Source: Plasmodium relictum | Taxonomy: Eukaryota; Apicomplexa; Aconoidasida; Haemosporida; Plasmodiidae | Length of the DNA: 64,000 nt | Direction of reading: 5' to 3' | Assembly: GCF_900005765.1 (NCBI RefSeq) | Contig: NC_041692.1 | Span: forward strand, 2,046,001 to 2,110,000 | Shown: piece by piece, positions 56,601-64,000 of the stretch | How the letters are laid out: every line of letters begins with the position of its first letter | Numbering within the stretch: position 1 is the first letter of the stretch | Notes under the pieces: generated by a model | What the model was told of the DNA's origin: nothing | What the model saw: the letters and a program-made list of their open reading frames with translations, nothing else | The model's database searches: none | Translations under genes and position numbers: made by a program

Positions 56601-57885
56601 ACATGAAATAGTTGGTTTACAACTGTGTTCTCTACTCTTACAAAATATAACTAACGATTCAGTACAAGTATGCACATATTTTCTAGTAGATGTTGGTCAG
56701 CTATATATGAATATTTGCAGAAAAGGATTGGATATAATTTTTGATAGATTAAAAGATATAATACAGGAGGGTAAGATAAATATCAAAACACAATATGATA
56801 TTGAAAAGCTATGGAAATACAGAAAAAATTATTTTAGTGAATTTCCTACTGCTATTGAAGAGTTAGATTTAATTGATGAAAATGAAAAAATAGTTCATGA
56901 AATTGATCTTCTTGATGAGAGTTTTAGTAATCAAGAAGAATTGAATATATTTAAAGAAGTTCCTTATGAACAATTTGAAGAAGAAAATATAGAATGGAAT
57001 AATATTTCAAATGAATTATTACATGGAGTTGTGCCTGATAAAAAAGGAAAAAAGAAAATGAAAAAAAATGAACCCGATAGCTATTTGTCAGATGGAAGCA
57101 GTATTGACTCGGAAAATGAAGATATTTATAAAGAAAATAATGAAGAGGAGGATAATGAAGAAGGTGAAGAAGAAAGTAGTAGCGATAGTGAAGAAGATAA
57201 TAATGATGAAGAGGATACAGACAATGATGAAAACGAAGAAGAGAATGAAAAAAACAAAGAAGAAATTAAGGATATGACTGAACAGTATCTTATAAATTTA
57301 AGAAAAAATGTATATTTATCTATAATGTCATCATTAAGTTTTGAAGAATGTGTGCATAAATTATTAAAGTTAAATATAAAAAAAGGATACGAAATAGAAA
57401 TTTGTAATATGTTAATAGATTGTTGTTGTATGGAGAAAACATTTCAAAAATTTTATGCTTTGCAAGCAGAAAGATTGTGTAAACTAAAAAAAATTTATCA
57501 AGAAAATTTTGAAAAATGCTTTGAAAATTCTTATAATACTGCGCATAGATTAGAAACGGCGAAATTAAGAAATTGTTCAAAGTTTTTCGCTCATTTATTA
57601 TATACAGATGCTATATCGTGGAGTGTTTTTATGATTATTAAATTAACAGAAGAAAATACTACTTCATCAACAAGAATATTTATTAAAATTTTATTACAGG
57701 AATTAACTAATAATTTAGGTTTACAAATATTATATCAAAAAATAAACCATCCTTCTATATCTCCATTTTTAGGTGGTTTATTCCCAACAGACAACGCTCA
57801 AAATATCAGGTTTTGTATCAATTTTTTTACTGCTATTGGTTTAGGTGCGTTAACAACATCAATGAGGAAATTGTTATTAAATTGA
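53671..57885 (+). CDS. CWC22: Pre-mRNA-splicing factor CWC22 (MIF4G + MA3) with long RS/Lys-rich N-terminus
   Basis: An unspliced 1404-residue protein. CWC22 is a spliceosome component that binds eIF4A3 and is needed for exon-junction-complex loading in animals. The conserved core starts near 837 with GGVYIPPFKLERL. The MIF4G domain (about 860-1060) includes CNLIRGKGIFSRALIHAQLS and HFRRAYKRGDK, a short acidic linker lies near 1130-1200, and the MA3 domain (about 1205-1320) includes LRNCSKFFAHLLYTDAISW and TSSTRIFIKILLQEL; it ends RFCINFFTAIGLGALT. The first ~830 residues are Lys/Glu-rich and then, at about 590-735, a Ser/Arg/Asn domain built almost only from AGT and AGA/AAT codons. Human CWC22 also has flanking RS/charged regions, but mostly at the C-terminus. 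Confidence 0.95.
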   Translation: MSHRRNERKYKEKVYQKNQRIRRKYSSSSDNEDERRAKKMYLSSSEDNKRIKKGYPSSYNDKKKKKYLSSDDNYSNPSSSENDDLKKQKVQKNNLKSSSHSGSNINKKRTKNIKNDKEIMHGKYKNDIEKKKKIENKKDRNVFIDDSKDRFDLVYKDNNNEKKEFISLELNKSDKNDAEYKEVINSKDTKINEKVLNERTEEKHKYSQEYIKKVENDKKNDYVDEEKKILKKNNTGEKEREKNIDEEKIKDAESGEKKQIEKRRNLIVGKKRDNKSIVEKDLEKSNKKEGHKTREKRKSEEMYMQKLIKKKNEEEENDREKYKENNRKIDIEKEKEEEKKKKKREKYIEREYEKCDKEKKLCINDIEKHKKYSSSSNKYKEKKEIDKIIRNENKNTSNYENEMEKDQQIKNEEKKYTSECDKVIINTTEKKRKRYDSSNDKKKNYIHKSNKSSEDDIKSRKGEINSKSKYSKEDTLKKKKYKNIKDDRKSMKNKSRERNDSKKNYKDKEKNILYMKMNKENVGSSSEYSNSKKKEKLSYIKKEVMSSSSYDLSEICIERKRTNKTDKKMNTNEEKEKKRYKTNYRNKRSLSYEKRSVHIRNSISSRSISSSSNSSVSNKSSYDNSSNVCKTVSSSKRSSNNSRSSSSSASSSSSNSNSSSSSRSSSRRNSNSSSRSNSRRSSNSNSSSRSNSRRSSNSNSSSRNNSRRSSNSNSSSRSNSRRSSNSNSSSRSNDKINYDMSETSYSSDRKIKKNKKRKLMNKVNKRSSGKSNSSNRIESNDSCDIKKKKNNKEKKYEEKEYNPFEEDENGNLEINEDLIEYAKKKIANVTTEDIGKSGGVYIPPFKLERLKNEVTDKKSILYQKQEWMKLKKKINNIVNKVNVDNISEICYELFECNLIRGKGIFSRALIHAQLSSPAFTNVFACLLSIVNSKFPNIGLLTIQRVILHFRRAYKRGDKILCFNTVKFIAHMINQRILHEIVGLQLCSLLLQNITNDSVQVCTYFLVDVGQLYMNICRKGLDIIFDRLKDIIQEGKINIKTQYDIEKLWKYRKNYFSEFPTAIEELDLIDENEKIVHEIDLLDESFSNQEELNIFKEVPYEQFEEENIEWNNISNELLHGVVPDKKGKKKMKKNEPDSYLSDGSSIDSENEDIYKENNEEEDNEEGEEESSSDSEEDNNDEEDTDNDENEEENEKNKEEIKDMTEQYLINLRKNVYLSIMSSLSFEECVHKLLKLNIKKGYEIEICNMLIDCCCMEKTFQKFYALQAERLCKLKKIYQENFEKCFENSYNTAHRLETAKLRNCSKFFAHLLYTDAISWSVFMIIKLTEENTTSSTRIFIKILLQELTNNLGLQILYQKINHPSISPFLGGLFPTDNAQNIRFCINFFTAIGLGALTTSMRKLLLN
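55655..55870. repeat. 42-bp coding minisatellite (Ser/Arg/Asn)
   Basis: About four to five tandem 42-base units encoding SSSRSNSRRSSNSN in CWC22, embedded in a longer AGT-rich stretch (about 55470-55870). Confidence 0.9.
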
Positions 57886-57913
57886 TAAAAGTGAGAAAAG
57901 TCGGAATATATGG

Positions 57914-57948
<35 letters not shown>

Positions 57949-58157
57949 CGAAAAAAAATTATAAAAAAAAGAAAAAAAAAATGGAAGAATATAAAACATA
58001 AAAGAAATATATAAAAAGAAAATAAATGCATAGAAAAAAAAAAGAATTATATAATAACAAAAATATATAGTATGAAAAAAAATCATGAAATGTACTAAAA
58101 AAATATTATATTAAAATTATTTTTATAGAATTATATATATATAGCAAATTGATTTTT
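57886..58157. other. Convergent intergenic region with long poly-A
   Basis: The 3' flank of CWC22 with an uninterrupted A run of about 30 at 57915-57945 followed by further A-rich sequence, then the 3' end of the minus-strand multi-exon gene. No gene seen. Confidence 0.6.
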
Positions 58158-59629
58158 TTAATAAAATAAAAATTTTTTAATTTCATTTATTTGATTTGTC
58201 CATTTATCATAGTAATCATTTTCATATGTTCCTTTACATTTCTCATTTAGTCTATCAAAATATCTTTTTTATTTTTTATTGTTTTCTAATTTTAAATATT
58301 CTTAATTTACTTAATTTTTATTTTTATTTTTTGTTTCTAATTTAAGATATATTCGATTTATATTTTAAAAATATTAGGGAGGCTAATTGCATCTATACAT
58401 GTATAAAAAAAAATAAGAGAAATTACAAAATTTTAATATAATTGTTATTTTATTTTTAGCTTACCATTATTCCATATTTATATACTACTTCTTCTAGAGA
58501 AGAGTTTATTTCTGATATTTTTGAAAATAGGAGTTCATTTTTATTTTCAATTTTATTCAATTTGTCTAGATATATTTCTGTTTCTATAAAAATATATATA
58601 TATATAGTATGTATAAAAGAAATTAAAGAGATGCTAAAATTTTTTCTCAATATTAAGGATTCTTTGTTAGAATAATTTTAGAAAAGTAAATAATTTTTAA
58701 TAATCTTTTTTTCCTTCTTGTTTTTATTTAACCTGATATTTTATAGCTGTTTATATTTTCTTTTAATTTCATAATTTCTTTAATTTTAGAATTATAATTT
58801 CTCATAAAATCTAAATGTGATAAAATTATATTCTTTTTATATTCAAACGTATTATATACATTTACAATGTTATTACTATGAATATAAATATAAAAGTCAT
58901 TATCTAAAAAGCAAAAAAAATTAAAATAATTATATATATTAAAGATATTATAATAATTTTATAAATAATATTATTTTCTGATTTTTTTTTTAAAGATTTC
59001 TGTTTTTTTTCAATTGTTTAAATCTATTAAGTACATATATTTATGCCGCTTTTGACAAAAATATTTTATTCTTATTAAATTATTTTAATAATTTGTTATA
59101 TTATTTATTTTATGTATTTATATATATATTTACATTGGTTATATATATCACACAAAAAGTCTTTAGATATTTGTTGTAATATTAATTTGATAGCACAAAT
59201 ATGGACTGAAATACTATTTTTGTGTTTATGCTTTTTTATCATTTCTATAAACTCTTCTTTATTAGTGTTGAAGTTTTCTTAAAAAAAAAAAAAAGTATAA
59301 AAAAAAATAACCTCAAATATATATATATATATATACATATTTTTCCTTTTTATTAATAACAAATTAAAAAACTAACCAAAGGGAACATTTTCTAAACATG
59401 ATTTTAATTCATCATAAATTTTCATATTTTCTTCATTTTCTATTTCATTATCTTTATCATCATTAGTATCATATAATTCACTTATATAACAATTTTTATT
59501 GTCTTTTGATATTTGTTCTTTACTATTATTTTCATAAAATTTTATATCCCCTATTACTTTTTCTATTTTCAACATTCGATTTTTTAAGTTATCTAAAAAT
59601 TCCTTTTTCTCTTCAAAATTCAATTTCAT
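58158..59629 (-). CDS. Small helical protein of unknown function, at least five exons (3' end uncertain)
   Basis: Four exons join with consistent phase: 59629-59377, 59277-59134, 58903-58733 and 58583-58465 (donors GTTAGT, GTAAAT, GTTAAA, GTAAGC), giving 229 residues. The protein is largely alpha-helical and charged, with a coiled-coil start (FEEKKEFLDNLKNRMLKIEK), an acidic linker, a more ordered part (SVHICAIKLILQQISKDF, IILSHLDFMRNYNSKI) and a final coil (LLFSKISEINSSLEEVVY). The 3' end is ambiguous. An exon 58392-58342 continues in phase and stops after 16 residues, while a strongly coding-like tail at 58262-58158 (containing LNEKCKGTYENDYYDKW) needs an extra tiny exon to be reached. The layout resembles small kinetochore or dynactin-type subunits only in size and coil content; no family assigned. 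Confidence 0.6.
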
Positions 59630-60470
59630 TTTTTTCTTTTTTCCTTTTGTTTAATAATAGTAATAATTATTTTTCGTAAGTCTTCTGAAAAATCTATTTA
59701 TATCATGCATGAATAAATCGTTTTTGTTTACATTTATTATTTAAATATAACATTTATAAAGTAACTAAAAAAAAAAAATAGGTATACTAAAAAAAATAAA
59801 AAAGTGATCAATCACTGCATTAAAAACGTATGCTCAAATAATTATTATATAAATGTGTTATACATAAATATAAAGAAATTAATGACTAGTTAATTTTATA
59901 TGTATTATTTAATTATTTATATGTATATAAATATAAATAAATATATACTTAAAAATTTTTATATATTTTTTTTCCTCGTTATGCCTATAATAATTTAATG
60001 CTTTTACTTTTTATAAATAATTGAAAACATTTTCGCATTAATTTAAAAAAAAAAAAAAAAAAAAATACCTAATTTTACCATATCATCTTTTATTAATTTA
60101 AAAAATAATAAAAAAAAAATAGTATATTATTATAGCAAAATTTTTATTTAAAAAAAACCAAAAATATACATAACAATTAGAAAAGTAAAAAAAACAAAAA
60201 ATTTTAATTAAAATTTTTTATTTTGTGTATTTTGTTTTTTTTTTTTATAATATATTTTATTATTTATGTTTTTTATATATAATTTTTTAATACTTTTTAA
60301 AAACACAAAAAAAAAAATAATAATGAAAAAAAATTAAAAAGACAAAAATTTCGTTTTTTTATATTTTTATAAATATTTCTTTTTAAGTTAATTTATGTTA
60401 AATACACAATTATATATATAACATATTAATTTTTTTTTAAATCTAATTAAATTTATTAATACTTGTAAAT
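59630..60470. other. Divergent intergenic region
   Basis: About 840 bases of A/T-rich DNA between divergent start codons. It contains the inverted repeat AGTGAT-CA-ATCACT at 59803-59816. No coding-like segment. Confidence 0.5.
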
Positions 60471-63400
60471 ATGATTAATAGTCCTAAAAAAAAATTAAAA
60501 ATAAATGAGTATGAGTATAAAGTAATTAATCATGAAGAAAAAGAATCTATAAAGGAAGAACTATATGTAAATCAAAATAAGATAATAAACAATACAAATG
60601 ATTGTGAAAATAGAAAAATATGGTTATATGACAAAATAAGTAATATATATGAAAATCTAAAATTATTTAAGAAAATAGATGATAATGAAGAAAATAAAAA
60701 AAATAATAAAAGATCATTTGAAGATATTTCAAAAAATAGCCAGGAGATAAAGAAGACAGGAAATTTTCGATCATCTTTTGGATATTTATCATTATTGAAA
60801 TCATTATTACATATTTACAGGTTTTATACTACCAACGATGTTGAATATTATGTAAGTTCAAGCATAAATAGCAAATATTTAAAGGAGAAAAATTGTATAT
60901 TTAAAGATGGTATTAATGACAATGAAGAGGATAATAAAAAAAATTTTGATAGTTACATGAAGAAGGAATACAGTACAGAAAATTATAAAATACAAGAAAA
61001 AGAAACATACAATGATAATTTTAGTGATATTTTTGCCGAAGTTTTAAGTGAAAAATCAGGATTGTTTTTTATATTTAATACTATATTTTTTACCAATTTA
61101 AAAAAATATTATTATTTCGTAGATATAGTTAATATTTTAAATTATATTGGTAATAATAAAAGCATCAACAAAGTTGATGAAAAGAACAAAGATATTTTAA
61201 TATATGAGCAAATTGCATTATTTATAGAAAATAATTATGATGTATTGTTTTATGACAAAAAGAATTCTGATGATAATTTAGAAAATAAAAATAATAATAA
61301 AATATCACAATATAAATTAATAGAATCAGTAAACAAAAAATCTAAATATATAGAACAAATTAAAAGAAATTTAGAAAATTTAAAAAAAAAGAAGTCATAT
61401 GAAGAACTTCTATATATATCTATGAACGAGTGTAATAAAAAAATTTATCATGAGTTCAGTAAAATACCTGATTTATTTCGTGATATATCTGAAATGAGTG
61501 AGTATAGTAAAAATGAGGTAATACATTATGAACACCATGATCAAAGAACGCATCATTTAGATAAGGAAATTCATACATTATATAATGATAAAAATAACTG
61601 TTCATCACTAATATGCCGTAATTTAAAAAATAACTTTAATTTTCTAAATTGTAAATCATTGAAAAATAATAATTTATCTTTAAGTAATGATGAAAATAGT
61701 ATTATACATAAAAGAAATAAGGAATTTATAGAAGAAAATTCAAAAACTATAGAAAATATATCTCATAAATCTATTATAGAAAGTGAACGTACAGATAATA
61801 ATAATAATAATAATAAAGTATATCGTATAAAAAAGTTTTTAATGAACATATTTAAACGTTCTAAAATGAACGATAATCTAAATAATGAAAATGAAATAGG
61901 TGAAAACACAAATAACGAAGTACATCTTAATGAAAATATAAATGTCGTTGCATGTACTTTAAAAAAGGAAAATACCGAAGATTCAGAGTGCAAAGGAAAA
62001 TATAATTATGAAAAAAAGGATTTCATAAAGAATGACAATGATATTATTTTTAGAGAAATAGAAAACTGTTCCAATAGTGAGATAAAATATAAAGATGAAG
62101 TACTCCCATCCTGTGAATTATCTAAAACAGAATATTGTAATTATGAAGTAAAAGAACAAAAAGTATATAAAAATGAAAAATTCAAAAAAGAGTGTAAAAT
62201 AAATATTTTTGAAAATAATGAATCAACAAATAGTGAATCAAATATTGTTGGATCTATTAACAATGATTTAACTAATAAAGAATTAGAGAACGCTCATTTT
62301 GAGAATAAGGGTATTAAAATTAATGAATCAATAAATGAATGCATAGAAAAAGATAATTCAAAAAATATTAATGATGATATTCATAATGAATTAATAAATT
62401 TAAAAGAATTAAATAGTGAAAAAAAAGAATGTATAAAAGAATCTAATAGTATATGCAAAGAAATCAATGAAATATTTAATGAAGAATTAAAAAATAAGGA
62501 AATAAATGAGAATAAAATTCAAAATAGTAAAACAAAAGATGATGATGATGATGAATTTTCTGATAATGCTCAATCTGGAAAAGAATATTCACATCAAATT
62601 GAAATAGAGCATAGTAATTCAGAAGAATGCATATCAGAAGAAAAATCAAAAGAAAGTGAAATACAAGAAAAAGATTCAATAGGAGTAATGAATACAAAGA
62701 ACAAGGAAGTAGATGAAAATGACTTCGGAAAAGAAAAAAAAAAATTAGAAAATAATAACACAATTGAAAATAAATCAGATGAAATCGAATTAAGTTATGA
62801 TGAATCAAATGGTAATAATAAATTAAATGAAGTTGTTGATAATGGGAATCAGTATGATGATGAAGTTGAAGAAAATGAAAACGAATCAAATGAAAGTAAT
62901 AGTAATAATAATCATTTAAATGAAGATAAATCAGATGATAGTCAATCAGGTAGCAATCCAACTAATGAAGAAGTATCAAAAGATAATCAGACAAAAGATA
63001 GTAAATCTATTGAAAATGAATCAAATGAAGAAATAAATAGTTATCATACAAATGAAGATGAAGGAAATAATAATAATAATTCAGATGATAATAAATCAAA
63101 TGAAAATCAAGTATATGATAATTACTCAATAGAAGACAAACCAAATAACAACGACTTAAATGAATATGAGTTAGACGATAATAAAAAATTAGATGAAGAA
63201 GAATCAAATGATATTGAATCAAATGAAAATGAATTAAATGAAGATGAGGTATATAATAGTGAGTCAGACGATAATAAATCTGAAAGTAATAAGTCAAATG
63301 AAAGTGATTCAAATAATACTACTTCAAATAATAATGAATCTGATGATTCTGACTTATATGATAATCAGTTAAATGAAAATGAATTAAGTGATAATGAATC

Positions 63401-64000
63401 AAATGATAGAGAATCATATAAAAATACATCAGATGAAAATGAATCTAACAATAATGGATCAGATTATTACTCAGAAGAATCAAACGAAGGCGATAATCAC
63501 CAAGGAAAAAAAAAAAATAGAATTAATATTACAAGCAAAAAATATGAATTAGAAAAAATAGAGGAATCCTATAGTAGTGATAATATTTTATCATTTGATA
63601 AAGTATCACTTTCTAACGAAATAGATGATGAACAAATTATTAATTTCTTAAAATATAAAAAAAAAAATACTGATACAAAAAAATATAGAGAATACTTAAA
63701 AAATATACTAACATGCGATAAGACATGTTCTATTAAGGATCATGCGAGTGAAAAAGATACATTTATTAAAAAAATAAAGAAATTATGTGACTTAATAAAA
63801 AATAAGAAGTTCAAGGATAAATATATGAATTATTGGAAATGTAAAGTACATTTTAAATGCTGTAAACTTCAAAGAGCATATAAAATATTTTTGATGATTA
63901 TTTGCTCGATGGTTAAAGAAATTAATAAATTAACAAAAGAACTAAATGATATGAGTAATTTCATTTTTATAAATTCAGGAATTGAAAATTATTTAAATGA
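60471..64000 (+). CDS. Large acidic Asn/Ser/Glu-rich protein of unknown function, 3' end beyond window
   Basis: An open frame from the ATG at 60471 runs without a stop to the window edge (1176 codons so far), so it is incomplete here. About residues 90-150 (GYLSLLKSLLHIYRFYTTND) and 180-270 (FSDIFAEVLSEKSGLFFIFN, NNYDVLFYDK) look ordered and helical. After a mixed region, about residues 685-1010 are an extremely acidic low-complexity stretch of ESNE/NELNED/SDDNKS type. Then order returns: KIEESYSSDNILSF and a Cys- and Lys-rich helical region with CDKTC, KKLCDLIKNKKFKDKYMNYW and CKVHFKCCKLQRAYKIF. I checked the frame at several points and it is continuous. No known family recognised. Confidence 0.82.
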   Translation, partial: MINSPKKKLKINEYEYKVINHEEKESIKEELYVNQNKIINNTNDCENRKIWLYDKISNIYENLKLFKKIDDNEENKKNNKRSFEDISKNSQEIKKTGNFRSSFGYLSLLKSLLHIYRFYTTNDVEYYVSSSINSKYLKEKNCIFKDGINDNEEDNKKNFDSYMKKEYSTENYKIQEKETYNDNFSDIFAEVLSEKSGLFFIFNTIFFTNLKKYYYFVDIVNILNYIGNNKSINKVDEKNKDILIYEQIALFIENNYDVLFYDKKNSDDNLENKNNNKISQYKLIESVNKKSKYIEQIKRNLENLKKKKSYEELLYISMNECNKKIYHEFSKIPDLFRDISEMSEYSKNEVIHYEHHDQRTHHLDKEIHTLYNDKNNCSSLICRNLKNNFNFLNCKSLKNNNLSLSNDENSIIHKRNKEFIEENSKTIENISHKSIIESERTDNNNNNNKVYRIKKFLMNIFKRSKMNDNLNNENEIGENTNNEVHLNENINVVACTLKKENTEDSECKGKYNYEKKDFIKNDNDIIFREIENCSNSEIKYKDEVLPSCELSKTEYCNYEVKEQKVYKNEKFKKECKINIFENNESTNSESNIVGSINNDLTNKELENAHFENKGIKINESINECIEKDNSKNINDDIHNELINLKELNSEKKECIKESNSICKEINEIFNEELKNKEINENKIQNSKTKDDDDDEFSDNAQSGKEYSHQIEIEHSNSEECISEEKSKESEIQEKDSIGVMNTKNKEVDENDFGKEKKKLENNNTIENKSDEIELSYDESNGNNKLNEVVDNGNQYDDEVEENENESNESNSNNNHLNEDKSDDSQSGSNPTNEEVSKDNQTKDSKSIENESNEEINSYHTNEDEGNNNNNSDDNKSNENQVYDNYSIEDKPNNNDLNEYELDDNKKLDEEESNDIESNENELNEDEVYNSESDDNKSESNKSNESDSNNTTSNNNESDDSDLYDNQLNENELSDNESNDRESYKNTSDENESNNNGSDYYSEESNEGDNHQGKKKNRINITSKKYELEKIEESYSSDNILSFDKVSLSNEIDDEQIINFLKYKKKNTDTKKYREYLKNILTCDKTCSIKDHASEKDTFIKKIKKLCDLIKNKKFKDKYMNYWKCKVHFKCCKLQRAYKIFLMIICSMVKEINKLTKELNDMSNFIFINSGIENYLN

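Noticed and set aside
62476-63312. His/Tyr/Leu-rich minus-strand frames
   Set aside because: Antisense of the acidic repeat (GAT/GAA/AAT) in the large + strand gene, whose frame is open throughout.
1-64000. tRNA, rRNA or transposon
   Set aside because: Scanning for G/C-rich cloverleaf-like segments, reverse transcriptase or transposase motifs and terminal repeats found none; a tRNAscan and profile search would settle it.

Overview
The window is nuclear DNA of a malaria parasite (genus Plasmodium). The evidence is extreme A/T richness in intergenic DNA and introns, long poly-A/poly-T runs and (TA)n tracts, Asn/Lys-rich proteins with low-complexity insertions, short T-rich introns with GTAAG/GTATA-type donors, and widely spaced monocistronic genes. 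The species cannot be fixed by eye; the composition suits P. falciparum or an avian malaria parasite. I saw no tRNA, rRNA, mobile element or CRISPR array.

Layout. 1-17 kb: a terminal exon of an unidentified basic protein; an RsmH-type rRNA methyltransferase with an organelle-type leader (-); ICMT, the prenyl-cysteine methyltransferase (+); a Gfo/Idh/MocA-fold protein in three exons (-); SUMO-activating enzyme subunit UBA2 (+); a 1983-residue helical-repeat protein (-). 18-34 kb: a 1544-residue unknown protein (+); a leucine-rich-repeat protein (-); a PhnP-like metallo-beta-lactamase-fold protein (+); a 1899-residue Asn-rich protein with two minisatellites (-). 35-46 kb: five + strand genes, namely PWP1 (WD40, ribosome biogenesis), a TMEM205-like membrane protein with a myristoylation signal, HUB1/UBL5, a membrane-anchored Glu/Asn-repeat protein and a COPI-associated/TVP15-like protein. 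48-64 kb: CacyBP/SIP (-); a two-ADF-H-domain twinfilin-like protein (-); splicing factor CWC22 (+); a small protein in at least five exons (-); and the first 1176 codons of a large acidic protein running off the end (+).

Many genes are spliced and the single-frame reading is wrong at their ends. I rebuilt junctions from GT/AG sites with matching phase for ICMT, the Gfo-like gene, UBA2, the LRR gene, the MBL gene, PWP1, TMEM205-like, HUB1, COPI-associated, twinfilin-like and the five-exon gene. The genes do not form an operon or a single pathway. Loose themes are RNA processing and ribosomes (RsmH, PWP1, HUB1, CWC22), protein modification by ubiquitin-like or lipid routes (UBA2, HUB1, CacyBP, ICMT, the myristoylation signal) and actin (twinfilin-like).

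Most worth a second look: the twinfilin-like protein with a Lys/Ser-rich tail and a separate first exon; the MBL protein with unusual metal-site residues; the Gfo-like protein without a dinucleotide-binding glycine motif; the TMEM205-like protein with a MGCTIS start; the higher-order 30-bp minisatellite; and a coding-like orphan segment near 47 kb.
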